Origin: a virus
Direction: 5' to 3' (one strand)
IMG/VR virus record: IMGVR_UViG_3300002835_000075
Coordinates: 36,368-100,367 of that record
DNA: 64,000 bases
The translations under genes and the position numbers were made by a program. The notes beneath the pieces are model-generated. The model searched no databases and was not told the origin of the DNA. It worked only from the letters and a program-made list of their open reading frames with translations. Below, piece by piece: positions 25,085-33,113 of the stretch; the stretch's first letter is position 1, and every line of letters begins with the position of its first letter.

Positions 25085-25115
25085 CAAATATAATATTTGT
25101 TTATAATTTAACAAA
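25085..25115 (-). promoter_or_regulatory. Bacteroidetes-type promoter of bS21
   Basis: Minus strand: TTTG (25112-25115), a 19-base spacer, TATATTTG (25085-25092). This is an exact consensus match, 18 bases before the preferred ATG. Confidence 0.75.
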
Positions 25116-25143
25116 ATAAACAACACAAATATGAAAAATTTTT

Positions 25144-25611
25144 ATGAAAAAAGGGAAGACCGTAAAATTGGTTGGATATAAATCCTTTAAATCACAATTT
25201 GGAACGATTGATTCCACAAACTTAAAATCAATCTTTATTAATATTCAAACTTGGGTAGAACCAAAAGATGAATTCGAAAATTGGAACCGAATAATTTTAA
25301 ACATGACAAGGTCGGTTAAACACACAATTTTAGAAAATATAAACAAAGAATTTTTTGACACAAAATTTATTGTAGATTTTGATCTGAGAACAAGTGGTCT
25401 ACAAACAAAAAAGAAATCATTTTTAAACTTAGAAATGAATCTATTCTTAATAGAAGAAATTGATTTCAAATCACCAAAACTTAAAAAACTTGTAAAAAAT
25501 TTGGTTAAATGTATATATTCAGACGTGATGAATAAAAACAAATATTTCAAATTTTATCTAACTAAAAACGGAAATCTAAAACCCCTTAAAAAAGAAACTG
25601 AAACTCTTTAG
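25144..25611 (+). CDS. Unknown phage protein in the head cluster (155 aa)
   Basis: A basic, mixed alpha/beta protein without membrane segments. The middle (FIVDFDLRTSGLQTKKKSFL, then NLEMNLFL) looks like paired beta-strands, and the end is lysine-rich. No family is recognised. An ATG at 25131 in another frame is not favoured. It lies between the bS21 promoter and the GIY-YIG insertion, on the strand of the head genes. Confidence 0.6.
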   Translation: MKKGKTVKLVGYKSFKSQFGTIDSTNLKSIFINIQTWVEPKDEFENWNRIILNMTRSVKHTILENINKEFFDTKFIVDFDLRTSGLQTKKKSFLNLEMNLFLIEEIDFKSPKLKKLVKNLVKCIYSDVMNKNKYFKFYLTKNGNLKPLKKETETL

Positions 25612-25619
25612 TATTTATA
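25612..25619 (+). promoter_or_regulatory. Candidate late promoter TATTTATA
   Basis: 19 bases before the GIY-YIG gene at 25639. It may originally have served the protease gene. Confidence 0.45.
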
Positions 25620-25638
25620 TATAAAAATACATGTCAAT

Positions 25639-26316
25639 ATGAATGATCAATCAACAATTATTAGTTATATATATTGCTTGAAAGATCCTATAAACTTTAG
25701 TATTAAATATATTGGTAAATCGGATAACCCACCTAAAAGGTATATTGAACATATAAGAAAACACAAACATACTATTACAAAAAAAAATAATTGGATTAAA
25801 AAATTAATTTCGATAGATAAAAAACCAATTTTAGAAATATTAGATGTTATTCCGTTTTCAGAATGGTCATTTTGGGAAAAATATTGGATTGGGTTATTTA
25901 AATCGTGGGGATTTAATTTATATAATTTAACTAACGGTGGTGATGGGGGTAATTATGGCCCTGAATCAAATAGAAAAATATCCGAGAAATTAAAAAATAG
26001 AAAATTTTCTGATGAAACTATTAAATTGATGTCGGAATCGGCGAAAAAAAGAAAATTAACAGAAGAAGGTAGAAAAAAACTATCTAAAAGTAGAACAGGG
26101 GGTAAAAATCCTATGTTTGGTAAAAAACAATCATTATTTTGTGTTGAGTCTAAATATAAACCAGTTATTCAACTTACAATAGATGGTGAATTTGTTGCTG
26201 AATGGAAGTCATTAAAAGAAGTATCTGAATATTTATTAATTAACCGAAACACAATTAGGATGGTTTGTAATAACCAAAGACGAAGTGCGGGAGGATATAA
26301 ATGGAAATTTAAATAG
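25639..26316 (+). CDS. Free-standing GIY-YIG homing endonuclease (225 aa)
   Basis: The GIY-YIG nuclease domain (about 1-100) has YIYCLKDP...KYIGKS in place of GIY...YIG, a conserved Arg in the following helix and the catalytic Glu in FWEKYWIGLF. A NUMOD3 motif (GGKNPMFGKK, about 155-165) and a C-terminal NUMOD1-like helix-turn-helix (EWKSLKEVSEYLLI, then NRNTI) bind DNA. It resembles the Seg enzymes of T4, which cut related phage genomes next to their own position and spread flanking markers. It was inserted directly before the protease gene, with only 3 bases between them. Confidence 0.9.
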   Translation: MNDQSTIISYIYCLKDPINFSIKYIGKSDNPPKRYIEHIRKHKHTITKKNNWIKKLISIDKKPILEILDVIPFSEWSFWEKYWIGLFKSWGFNLYNLTNGGDGGNYGPESNRKISEKLKNRKFSDETIKLMSESAKKRKLTEEGRKKLSKSRTGGKNPMFGKKQSLFCVESKYKPVIQLTIDGEFVAEWKSLKEVSEYLLINRNTIRMVCNNQRRSAGGYKWKFK

Positions 26317-26319
26317 ATA

Positions 26320-27042
26320 ATGAAAGTCAATATAACAAATGAATTAGATAAAAAAATGATCCTTGTCGAATATGACGCTGGATATATTGATCCAAACGAA
26401 AGAAGAAACTTGTCTATGATTAGAGAAAATCGAGATATGTTGGATCACTCCAAACCATTTGAGTTCTATGCGGTTCTTCAAAAATATAATACACCAAATA
26501 GAAACGGAAGAATATATCCTGAAAAGATATTAAAAAGAGAAGCCGAGAATTATAAAAAAATGATTCAAAAGGGAACGGCTCTTTCTGAGTTAAATCACCC
26601 TGAATCTTCACTTATAGATCTTGATCGTGTATCACATGCAATTACTGATATATGGTGGGAAGGTCCTGTATTGTTAGGTAAATTAAAACTTCTTACAAGT
26701 CCTGGTTTTCACGAAAGAGGGATTGTATCAACAAAAGGTGACTTAGCAGCAAACTATCTTCGTCAGGGTGTTACATTGGGGATTTCTTCTCGTGGAGTAG
26801 GTTCCCTTAAAAAAGTTGGTGAACAAAATGAAGTTCAGGATGATTTTGAATTAATTTGTTTCGATTTAGTTTCATCACCATCAACACCAGGGGCATATCT
26901 TTTTAGAGATAAAGATGAAAGATCTCGGTTTGAAGAAAACTTAGATGAAGAGAAAAAAATGCACGCAGAAAGACATGTTGGTGAAGCTGGATCAAAATCA
27001 CTTGACTTAATGAATAGATTATCCGATTATTTGAATAAATAA
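26320..27042 (+). CDS. Prohead maturation protease, T4 gp21-like (240 aa)
   Basis: A serine protease that degrades the scaffold and trims capsid proteins after (L/I)xE sites. The catalytic pair is visible: His93 in SELNHPES and Ser156/157 in LGISSRGVGS, in the usual order and spacing of this phage protease family. The sequence NTPNRNGRIYP near residues 57-67 is a further family signature. Probable substrates in this window are the capsid protein, the acidic scaffold and proteins with LxE leaders. The next two genes are a small protein and the scaffold. Confidence 0.9.
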   Translation: MKVNITNELDKKMILVEYDAGYIDPNERRNLSMIRENRDMLDHSKPFEFYAVLQKYNTPNRNGRIYPEKILKREAENYKKMIQKGTALSELNHPESSLIDLDRVSHAITDIWWEGPVLLGKLKLLTSPGFHERGIVSTKGDLAANYLRQGVTLGISSRGVGSLKKVGEQNEVQDDFELICFDLVSSPSTPGAYLFRDKDERSRFEENLDEEKKMHAERHVGEAGSKSLDLMNRLSDYLNK

Positions 27043-27054
27043 AAAAAAATAATT

Positions 27055-27267
27055 ATGGACGAAAAGTATTTTATTGCGAGAATCACAACTGATATTGTTG
27101 ATGAGAACACCGGAAAGGTAAAGAAAATGAAAGAAGAAAAATTGGTCAGAGGATATTCACCGACTGATGTTGAGGCTAAAGTTACAAAGGTATATGAAAA
27201 TTATACTATGGATTGGCGAATTACCGCTATTGTTGAATCAAAAATTGATGAGGTAATCGAAGGGTAA
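27055..27267 (+). CDS. Small phage protein in the head cluster (70 aa)
   Basis: A conserved-looking small alpha/beta protein (YFIARITTDIVDENTGKVKK, then a short helix and strand). Its pattern resembles small phage proteins found next to head genes. Function is unknown. It starts 12 bases after the protease stop and is followed by a terminator. Confidence 0.65.
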   Translation: MDEKYFIARITTDIVDENTGKVKKMKEEKLVRGYSPTDVEAKVTKVYENYTMDWRITAIVESKIDEVIEG

Positions 27268-27288
27268 ACTCAAGAAAATTTTAATTAA

Positions 27289-27320
27289 AAAGGGAAAAGG
27301 AAAAAAATCTTTTTCCCTTT
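27289..27320 (+). terminator. Intrinsic terminator after the protease unit
   Basis: AAAGGGAAAA (27289-27298) pairs with TTTTCCCTTT (27311-27320), followed by a T-run. Confidence 0.8.
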
Positions 27321-27367
27321 TTTTATGCCCAATCGTGTAAAATACAGAACTTTTTGAAAAATGTGAA

Positions 27368-27375
27368 TATTTATT
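27368..27375 (+). promoter_or_regulatory. Candidate late promoter TATTTATT
   Basis: 21 bases before the scaffold gene at 27397. Confidence 0.5.
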
Positions 27376-27396
27376 AGAAAAACTATTTAAAAAAAA

Positions 27397-28881
27397 ATGA
27401 GTTACAACAAAAATGTAGTAGAAGATGCTCTATTTCAAATTAAGAATTTGGAAGAGACTCTACAAGAAAATGCAAAAGGAATACTTCAGTCTACAATGAG
27501 TGAAGAAATCAGACAATTGGTAAAAGAATCTTTGAAAGAACAAGATGAGATTGAACAACCCGCAACCGATGACGAAATCGAAGTCGATGATGAAATGGAC
27601 ATGGGTCCTGAAGAAATGGACGATGAGGACATGGAAATGGAACCTGAAGATGACATGGAAATGGATGATGAAGACATGGAAATGGATGATGAAGACATGG
27701 AAATGGAGCCTGAGGATGATATGGAAATGGACGATGAAGAAGACGCTATCGATATGACAGATGCTTCCGATGAAGAAGTTTTAAGGGTTTTTAAAGCTAT
27801 GGGAGACGACGATGGAATCGTTGTGAAAAAAGAAGGTGATTACATCCATCTTACAGATGAAGATGATGATTACATGATACAACTAGGAGAGTCCTATAAT
27901 GAATTAGATGAAGAAGACATGGAAAATATGTATGAAATCGAAATGGATGATGAAACTAACGAAATGATGGATTCTGACGAAACAATTTATGAAATTGAAA
28001 TGAGTGGTATGGGTTCTGAAATGGACGAAATGGATGACGAAATGATGGAATCTGATGATTACATGATGGAAACGGATGATTACATGATGGAAACGGATGA
28101 TTACATGATGGAAACGGATGATGAAATGATGGAAATGGATGATTATATGATGGAATCTAAAAGGTCCAAAAAGTTCAAAAAATCTGTAACTCCAAAAGGT
28201 GTAGGAATCGGTAGAGGACCTAAGTTTGGATACGATAAAAAACCAAATATGAGTGGAGGTTTTTCTGAGAAGAAAAAAGAAGCTTTTGGTAAAGGTATCA
28301 AAGCAATGGGAACAGGAAAGGCGAAATTTGAATATAAAGAAGGTGAAAACATGAAAAAAGGAAAAAACACCACTGTGAAGAAAATGGAAACAAAAGAAGC
28401 TTCAAGAACACTAGGTAGTGGTTCTAATTTCAGAAGAGGTGGTCTTCCTAAACCAAGAGCACATTCTAGTTTTAACACGGCAATCAATGAAGAATTAGAA
28501 TTGATGAAAGAAAAAAACAACGAATATAAAAAAGCACTTGATGTTTTCAGAACAAAACTTAACGAAGTTGCGATCTTCAATTCAAATTTGGCTTACGCCA
28601 CACGTTTGTTTACTGAACACTCAACCACAAAACAAGAAAAAATAAATATCTTAAGAAGATTTGACAACGTTGATACGTTGAAAGAATCTAAAAACTTGTA
28701 TAGAACCATTAAATCAGAATTAGGTTCAGGTTCTACACATGAAACTAAACTAAATGAATCAGTTGATAGAAAAATTAGCAGAACTGTTGAGTCTGGATCT
28801 TCTGTCAATTTGATCGAATCAAAAACTTATGAGAATCCTCAATTCTTGAGAATGAAGGATTTGATGACAAAGTTAAAATAA
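27397..28881 (+). CDS. Acidic prohead scaffold protein, gp22 position (494 aa)
   Basis: An internal core protein on which the prohead shell assembles, inferred from position between protease and capsid as in T4. The N-terminal helix is followed by a strongly acidic Met-rich region of MEMDDED repeats (about 60-115), a second repeat block DDYMMET (about 220-245), a lysine-rich middle, and a helical C-terminus containing LNEVA, LNESV and IESKT sites. Extreme charge, coiled-coil character and many (L/I)xE sites fit a scaffold destroyed by the protease. Direct sequence similarity to gp22 is not evident. Confidence 0.75.
   Translation: MSYNKNVVEDALFQIKNLEETLQENAKGILQSTMSEEIRQLVKESLKEQDEIEQPATDDEIEVDDEMDMGPEEMDDEDMEMEPEDDMEMDDEDMEMDDEDMEMEPEDDMEMDDEEDAIDMTDASDEEVLRVFKAMGDDDGIVVKKEGDYIHLTDEDDDYMIQLGESYNELDEEDMENMYEIEMDDETNEMMDSDETIYEIEMSGMGSEMDEMDDEMMESDDYMMETDDYMMETDDYMMETDDEMMEMDDYMMESKRSKKFKKSVTPKGVGIGRGPKFGYDKKPNMSGGFSEKKKEAFGKGIKAMGTGKAKFEYKEGENMKKGKNTTVKKMETKEASRTLGSGSNFRRGGLPKPRAHSSFNTAINEELELMKEKNNEYKKALDVFRTKLNEVAIFNSNLAYATRLFTEHSTTKQEKINILRRFDNVDTLKESKNLYRTIKSELGSGSTHETKLNESVDRKISRTVESGSSVNLIESKTYENPQFLRMKDLMTKLK
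27598..27747 (+). repeat. Tandem coding repeats (MEMDDED, MEPEDD)
   Basis: Several copies of a 21-30 base unit encoding Met, Glu and Asp, in the scaffold gene. Confidence 0.75.
28053..28150 (+). repeat. 21-base tandem repeats encoding DDYMMET
   Basis: At least four units of the form GATGATTACATGATGGAAAC in the scaffold gene. The perfect copies suggest recent duplication. Confidence 0.8.
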
Positions 28882-28913
28882 ACATAAACTAAAATAATAA
28901 AACCTTAAAAAAA

Positions 28914-30845
28914 ATGGGAGCATTATTAGAATCAGGTCTTGTTGGTAACATCGGTCTTAAGCACCTTAAAGTTATCAAAGAAGACACAATTAACAAATGG
29001 GACAAATTAGGCTTTCTTGACGGTCTAAGAGGTCACCTTAAAGAAAACGTAGCTCAATTGTATGAGAACCAAGCATCTTTCTTGATTAACGAAGCATCTT
29101 CAGATGGAACTTCTAACGGAGCATTTGAAACAGTTGTTTTCCCAATCGTAAGACGTGTATTCTCTAAATTATTGGCTAATGACATCGTATCAGTGCAAGC
29201 TATGAACTTACCAATCGGTAAATTGTTCTACTTTGTGCCTAAAATCCAAGGATATGAAAACGCAAGTTCAACATTTGCAAACTTGTATCCTAACTCTACA
29301 CCTGACAATAACGGAAATGCAGGTGGTGAGCACTTTGCACCTGTAGGGGCACCAAACGGACCAACTAACCCTAACGTAGGTTATGACGCAACTGCTGGTG
29401 GTTATCCTTACGCTAAAAACCTTTATGACTTGTTCTACGAAGGAAATGAAGCGTCTTTAGATCCTCCAGGATTATTTGACTACTCTAAAGGTAAGTGGAC
29501 TGCAGTAACTGCAAACACCGTTGTTCAGCATTGGGTAGGTGGATACTTAGTAGATACTTCACTTAACTCTTACTCAGGAAACACAAGAAAAGTTATCATG
29601 AAACTTTGTGGTTTTGCTAACTCAGGAGCTGGAAAACTTATCGGACCTGATGGTAACGAAATGGATACAGAAGCTTTCTTGTCTGACTTAAGAATCTACG
29701 GAACTTCAGTTATTTCTGCAGATACTACACCTTGTAACGTTCTTAGGGGAACTTTCAACGGACAGTCTGTATTTGTTCCTCTATTATTTAGAGTTGTAAC
29801 ACAAATCTACGGTAAAGGAATTGTTAAGTATGGTAACAACCAAAACACACAATTTAGAAATGCGGGTGATAACCCTGGTTCACCAGCTTACAACCCACCA
29901 ACAGGAAACGGATCAAACTATTATGATATTTGTGATGCTGATGGTTGTATTTATCTTGAAGTAGACCTTTCTTGTCCTGTATGTGCTGATTGTGATTCTA
30001 CATCACTTGACGGTTACACAGGAACAACTATCTATTCAGGAACTTCTGGAACTTCATTCATGGCTTGGTATAGAAGATATGCTGACTTAGAATTTGAAGA
30101 TCAAATTGGTGAGGTTTCTTTTGATTTACAGTCAGTAACTGTATCTGTAACTGAAAGAAAACTAAGAGCTCAATGGTCACCTGAATTGGCTCAAGACGTT
30201 GCGGCATTCCACAACATCGACGCTGAAGCTGAATTGACAGCATTGTTGTCAGAACAAATAGCGGCTGAGATCGACCGTGAAATTCTACGTGACTTGAGAA
30301 AAGGAGCGGCTTGGCAATTACGTTGGGACTACAACGGATGGAGAAGAATTTCTCAAACAACATCTTACACTCAGAAAGACTGGAACCAAACTTTGATCAC
30401 AGCAATCAACCAATTGTCAGCACAAATCCACAAATCTACTTTGAGAGGTGGAGCTAACTGGATTGTTGTATCTTCTGAGGTTTCTGCTATCTTTGACGAT
30501 TTAGAATACTTCCACGTATCTAACGCGGCTCCTGAGCAAGACCAATACAACATGGGTATCGAAAGAGTTGGAACTCTATCTGGTCGTTACCAAGTTTATC
30601 GTGATCCTTACTTCCCACCAAACCAAGTTTTGATTGGGCACAAAGGAACTTCATTGTTAGACACAGGTTACATTTACGCACCGTATGTTCCTCTACAATT
30701 GACACCTACAATGTATAACCCATTCAACTTCACGCCTATCAAAGGTATTATGACAAGATACGCGAAGAAGATGGTAAATAATCGCTTTTACGGAAGAATT
30801 ACCGTGGATGGTGTTAGATCATTCGATTTAAGAGAATTGAGATAA
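28914..30845 (+). CDS. Major capsid protein, T4 gp23-like (643 aa)
   Basis: Forms the icosahedral shell. The first 60 residues look like a propeptide ending in SFLINE before Ala61, an (I/L)xE site for the prohead protease at nearly the same distance as the T4 gp23 site at residue 65. The following FETVVFPIVRRVFSKLLAND, then IVSVQAMNLP, matches the gp23 core start. Long internal segments with Asn/Gly-rich loops (about 110-400) may be insertions exposed on the surface, including a Cys-rich loop (CPVCADC). The end is YGRITVDGVRSFDLRELR. A strong terminator follows. Confidence 0.93.
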   Translation: MGALLESGLVGNIGLKHLKVIKEDTINKWDKLGFLDGLRGHLKENVAQLYENQASFLINEASSDGTSNGAFETVVFPIVRRVFSKLLANDIVSVQAMNLPIGKLFYFVPKIQGYENASSTFANLYPNSTPDNNGNAGGEHFAPVGAPNGPTNPNVGYDATAGGYPYAKNLYDLFYEGNEASLDPPGLFDYSKGKWTAVTANTVVQHWVGGYLVDTSLNSYSGNTRKVIMKLCGFANSGAGKLIGPDGNEMDTEAFLSDLRIYGTSVISADTTPCNVLRGTFNGQSVFVPLLFRVVTQIYGKGIVKYGNNQNTQFRNAGDNPGSPAYNPPTGNGSNYYDICDADGCIYLEVDLSCPVCADCDSTSLDGYTGTTIYSGTSGTSFMAWYRRYADLEFEDQIGEVSFDLQSVTVSVTERKLRAQWSPELAQDVAAFHNIDAEAELTALLSEQIAAEIDREILRDLRKGAAWQLRWDYNGWRRISQTTSYTQKDWNQTLITAINQLSAQIHKSTLRGGANWIVVSSEVSAIFDDLEYFHVSNAAPEQDQYNMGIERVGTLSGRYQVYRDPYFPPNQVLIGHKGTSLLDTGYIYAPYVPLQLTPTMYNPFNFTPIKGIMTRYAKKMVNNRFYGRITVDGVRSFDLRELR

Positions 30846-30867
30846 TCAATTAAAGGTTTATAAGAAG

Positions 30868-30891
30868 AAAGGTCAGAGAAATCTGACCTTT
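30868..30891 (+). terminator. Intrinsic terminator of the capsid gene
   Basis: AAAGGTCAGA (30868-30877), GAAA loop, TCTGACCTTT (30882-30891), then TTTT. Confidence 0.9.
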
Positions 30892-30893
30892 TT

Positions 30894-31118
30894 TTATTTG
30901 TCATCAGTATTTTTTAGAAGAATTCTAATCGCCTTAGAAATAACTTCTGATTCACCAATAGAAAAGGCACCCTTTTTATATGCCGATTTTATCGCCTCTA
31001 TTAGGTAATAATTTGCAGTGTTATTATCCATAGTCGACAAAAGTATTTCTAAATGGTCTTCGCTAATAAGATTTATAGAACCAAATAAATTACCAAAAAT
31101 TTCATTTTCATTTTCCAT
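30894..31118 (-). CDS. Small minus-strand protein (74 aa)
   Basis: An acidic helical protein, convergent with the capsid gene and separated from it by the capsid terminator. It has no recognisable motif. Its place as a single minus-strand gene within the head region parallels the bS21 gene, and it may belong to the same early class, although no clear host-type promoter is seen before it. Confidence 0.55.
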   Translation of the reverse strand: MENENEIFGNLFGSINLISEDHLEILLSTMDNNTANYYLIEAIKSAYKKGAFSIGESEVISKAIRILLKNTDDK

Positions 31119-31133
31119 ATTTAAAATATAAGA

Positions 31134-31141
31134 TATTTATA
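31134..31141 (+). promoter_or_regulatory. Candidate late promoter TATTTATA
   Basis: 11 bases before the start at 31153. Confidence 0.5.
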
Positions 31142-31152
31142 ATTATAATTCA

Positions 31153-32145
31153 ATGGATAGACTAAGTAAAATAATTAAAAAAGTCGTAAGTGAAGCAACT
31201 GGCGATATGACAGGAAGTAGAGGAAGTTATATTCCACCTGTGCAACCTGGTTTGAGACCATTTTCAGGAGAATCATTACAACCATTTACTAAAGCGGTTT
31301 CAGACTATAAAAGCCCATTAGTTCAATATGATAGTTATGATAAACAGTGGGACTTAAGACACAACCAAATTATTGAATTAGAAAGGACTGCAGCCAAAAT
31401 TCAAGACTATATCAAACACCACCCATTTTCAACATTTAGTGACGAAGATGGAAATGTTATTAATCCACAAATGAATGATAAATTCAACCCAAACATAAAA
31501 GAAAAAATGACACCATTCATAGAAAAAGTGAAATTTAACGAGTGGGTTGAGCTAACGGATGATCTTTTGTTAGAAGCGGATTCCTCAATTACCTCGGGTA
31601 TATATAATGCTCCTTTAGAAATTGGGTCATACAAATGGAAAAACTCAGAACTATCCCCATTCATTTATGATGGTAATAAATATTACAACAAAAAATCTCT
31701 TTTAAATACACTTAAAAAAAATGTTAAAAGAAATGTTGGTGTGTGGGAAAAAGACGAAAAGGGCTCATATAAAAGAGACATCGATTATCCCGACACAATT
31801 AATGAAGACTTGGCCGTTTGGTTCGGTAAAAAGAAGAAGCCTAAGGGATCTTCTCAACCAAAAGGTCCTTGGGTAAACATTTGTCGTAAAGTCGACGGAA
31901 AACACCCCCCATGTGGTCGAAGTGATACAAGTAAGGGTTCATATCCTAAGTGTAGAGCAGCAGGTGTTGCTGGTAAAATGTCTGACTCACAAAAAAAGGC
32001 TGCTTGTGCTCAAAAAAGAAGAGCCGAGAAAAAAGATCCACAACGAGGTAAAGGACAAAAACCTGTGATGACTTCTTATAAACCAAAAAAGAATATTAAA
32101 GAAGACACCACAGTTTTATCAATCATTCGAAATCTAAAAATCTAA
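31153..32145 (+). CDS. Protein with capsid-targeting-like leader and basic Cys-containing tail (330 aa)
   Basis: The leader MDRLSKIIKKVVSEATG is a basic amphipathic helix with a VSE site. The middle is soluble, with many prolines and tyrosines. The C-terminal 110 residues form a basic domain with WVNICRKVDGKHPPCGRSD, YPKCRAAGVAGKMS and KAACAQKRRAEKK, a pattern I recognise from uncharacterised phage proteins that are often stand-alone. It would suit DNA binding inside the capsid. The plus-strand gene overlaps the end of the convergent minus-strand gene by 4 bases. Confidence 0.6.
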   Translation: MDRLSKIIKKVVSEATGDMTGSRGSYIPPVQPGLRPFSGESLQPFTKAVSDYKSPLVQYDSYDKQWDLRHNQIIELERTAAKIQDYIKHHPFSTFSDEDGNVINPQMNDKFNPNIKEKMTPFIEKVKFNEWVELTDDLLLEADSSITSGIYNAPLEIGSYKWKNSELSPFIYDGNKYYNKKSLLNTLKKNVKRNVGVWEKDEKGSYKRDIDYPDTINEDLAVWFGKKKKPKGSSQPKGPWVNICRKVDGKHPPCGRSDTSKGSYPKCRAAGVAGKMSDSQKKAACAQKRRAEKKDPQRGKGQKPVMTSYKPKKNIKEDTTVLSIIRNLKI

Positions 32146-32576
32146 CTCGGATTAGAATTAATTTTTTGTTCAATCTTTTCTAAAACTTTTTGTAAAGAAT
32201 TTTTTATATTTCCTTTGACTTCCATTTCAGCATTACTTCTTCTTCTTTCGGTTTCATTATCGTATAAATAAATGACCCTGTCAAAATCTCTACCTGTAAG
32301 TTTCACATCATAGTGAAATACGTGGTTTGTTATTTCTACTCTACCATAGTCAATTATAATGAAAAGATTTAGTGTCTCATTAAGAATATATCTTTTGTTA
32401 GACATAGGTGCAATCATAAAATCCGAATCTTTGTGAGATATAACTTTAACACAAATTTTAAAGGCGGTTTTTTCGTGTAGTTCTACTTCCTCATGAGTTT
32501 TCATTGCGGAACTACGGTTGAGTTTTCCTAAATATACTTTGAATCTTTTGTAAAATCTTAAAAACGCTTTTTTCAT
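32142..32576 (-). CDS. Small protein of unknown function, host-type promoter (144 aa)
   Basis: A strongly basic N-terminus (MKKAFLRFYKRFKVYLGKLN) is followed by a beta-rich central domain and a helical end. No membrane segment or catalytic motif is recognised. The gene is read from a consensus host-type promoter, which suggests early expression, unlike the virion genes that follow on the same strand. Its 3' end overlaps a convergent gene by 4 bases. Confidence 0.6.
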   Translation of the reverse strand: MKKAFLRFYKRFKVYLGKLNRSSAMKTHEEVELHEKTAFKICVKVISHKDSDFMIAPMSNKRYILNETLNLFIIIDYGRVEITNHVFHYDVKLTGRDFDRVIYLYDNETERRRSNAEMEVKGNIKNSLQKVLEKIEQKINSNPS

Positions 32577-32601
32577 TTATTTGTAGTTTATGTTTGTTCT
32601 A

Positions 32602-32633
32602 CAAATATAGGAAAGAAAATTTAATAAGACAAA
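32602..32633 (-). promoter_or_regulatory. Bacteroidetes-type promoter
   Basis: Minus strand: TTTG (32630-32633), a 20-base spacer, TATATTTG (32602-32609). It precedes the gene starting at 32576. Confidence 0.7.
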
Positions 32634-32647
32634 TTGGATTTAACTAA

Positions 32648-33106
32648 TTAACAGAAAGCCCCTGAACATCTTTTTTTCCCGTCAAGTCCTTTAATTTTTC
32701 CTTTACAGACTTGGACAGCGTGACCATTACTATAGGCTGAGGGGTAGACCTCGTATTTTGCTTTGGCGGATGCAATACCTCTTGCACATAATTTTGTTCC
32801 TGTTTTTTTTCTACCTTCCATCATTATATTATCATCCATATCATTTTCATGATGTTCAGAATTAGTTCTATTCATTAAAAAATCAAAAACTTGATCCATA
32901 TTGTTTTTTGCTTCAGCAATGTGATCTTGAGCCCAATCATGACCATCTTCTAAAATTTCTTCTATCATGTTTTGGTCTAAATCAAGTAATAAATCACATT
33001 GTCTTCTAATTTGTTCTAAATTAGAGAAAAACATATATCTCGAAGAGTGTTGTTCGTCGTGCGTTTCTAATAAAACTTTTCTAATAATATAATTTAAATT
33101 TTTCAT
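32648..33106 (-). CDS. Protein with LxE leader and basic cysteine tail (152 aa)
   Basis: The leader MKNLNYIIRKVLLETHDEQ carries an LLE site after a basic amphipathic helix. The C-terminal 50 residues (KLCARGIASAKAKYEVYPSA, then YSNGHAVQVCKGK) match a small phage domain of unknown function that I recall as a DUF5872-like motif. The middle is acidic and helical. The arrangement parallels the 330-residue protein at 31153: targeting leader, spacer and basic Cys-containing tail. Packaging in the virion is inferred. Confidence 0.6.
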   Translation of the reverse strand: MKNLNYIIRKVLLETHDEQHSSRYMFFSNLEQIRRQCDLLLDLDQNMIEEILEDGHDWAQDHIAEAKNNMDQVFDFLMNRTNSEHHENDMDDNIMMEGRKKTGTKLCARGIASAKAKYEVYPSAYSNGHAVQVCKGKIKGLDGKKRCSGAFC

Positions 33107-33113
33107 AATCTTT

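Noticed and set aside
27486-27698. Minus-strand Ser/Met-rich frame
   Set aside because: It is the complement of acidic repeats in the scaffold gene.
16337-28150. Tandem repeats as CRISPR arrays
   Set aside because: The repeats are contiguous, in frame and coding, without unique spacers; no cas genes are present.
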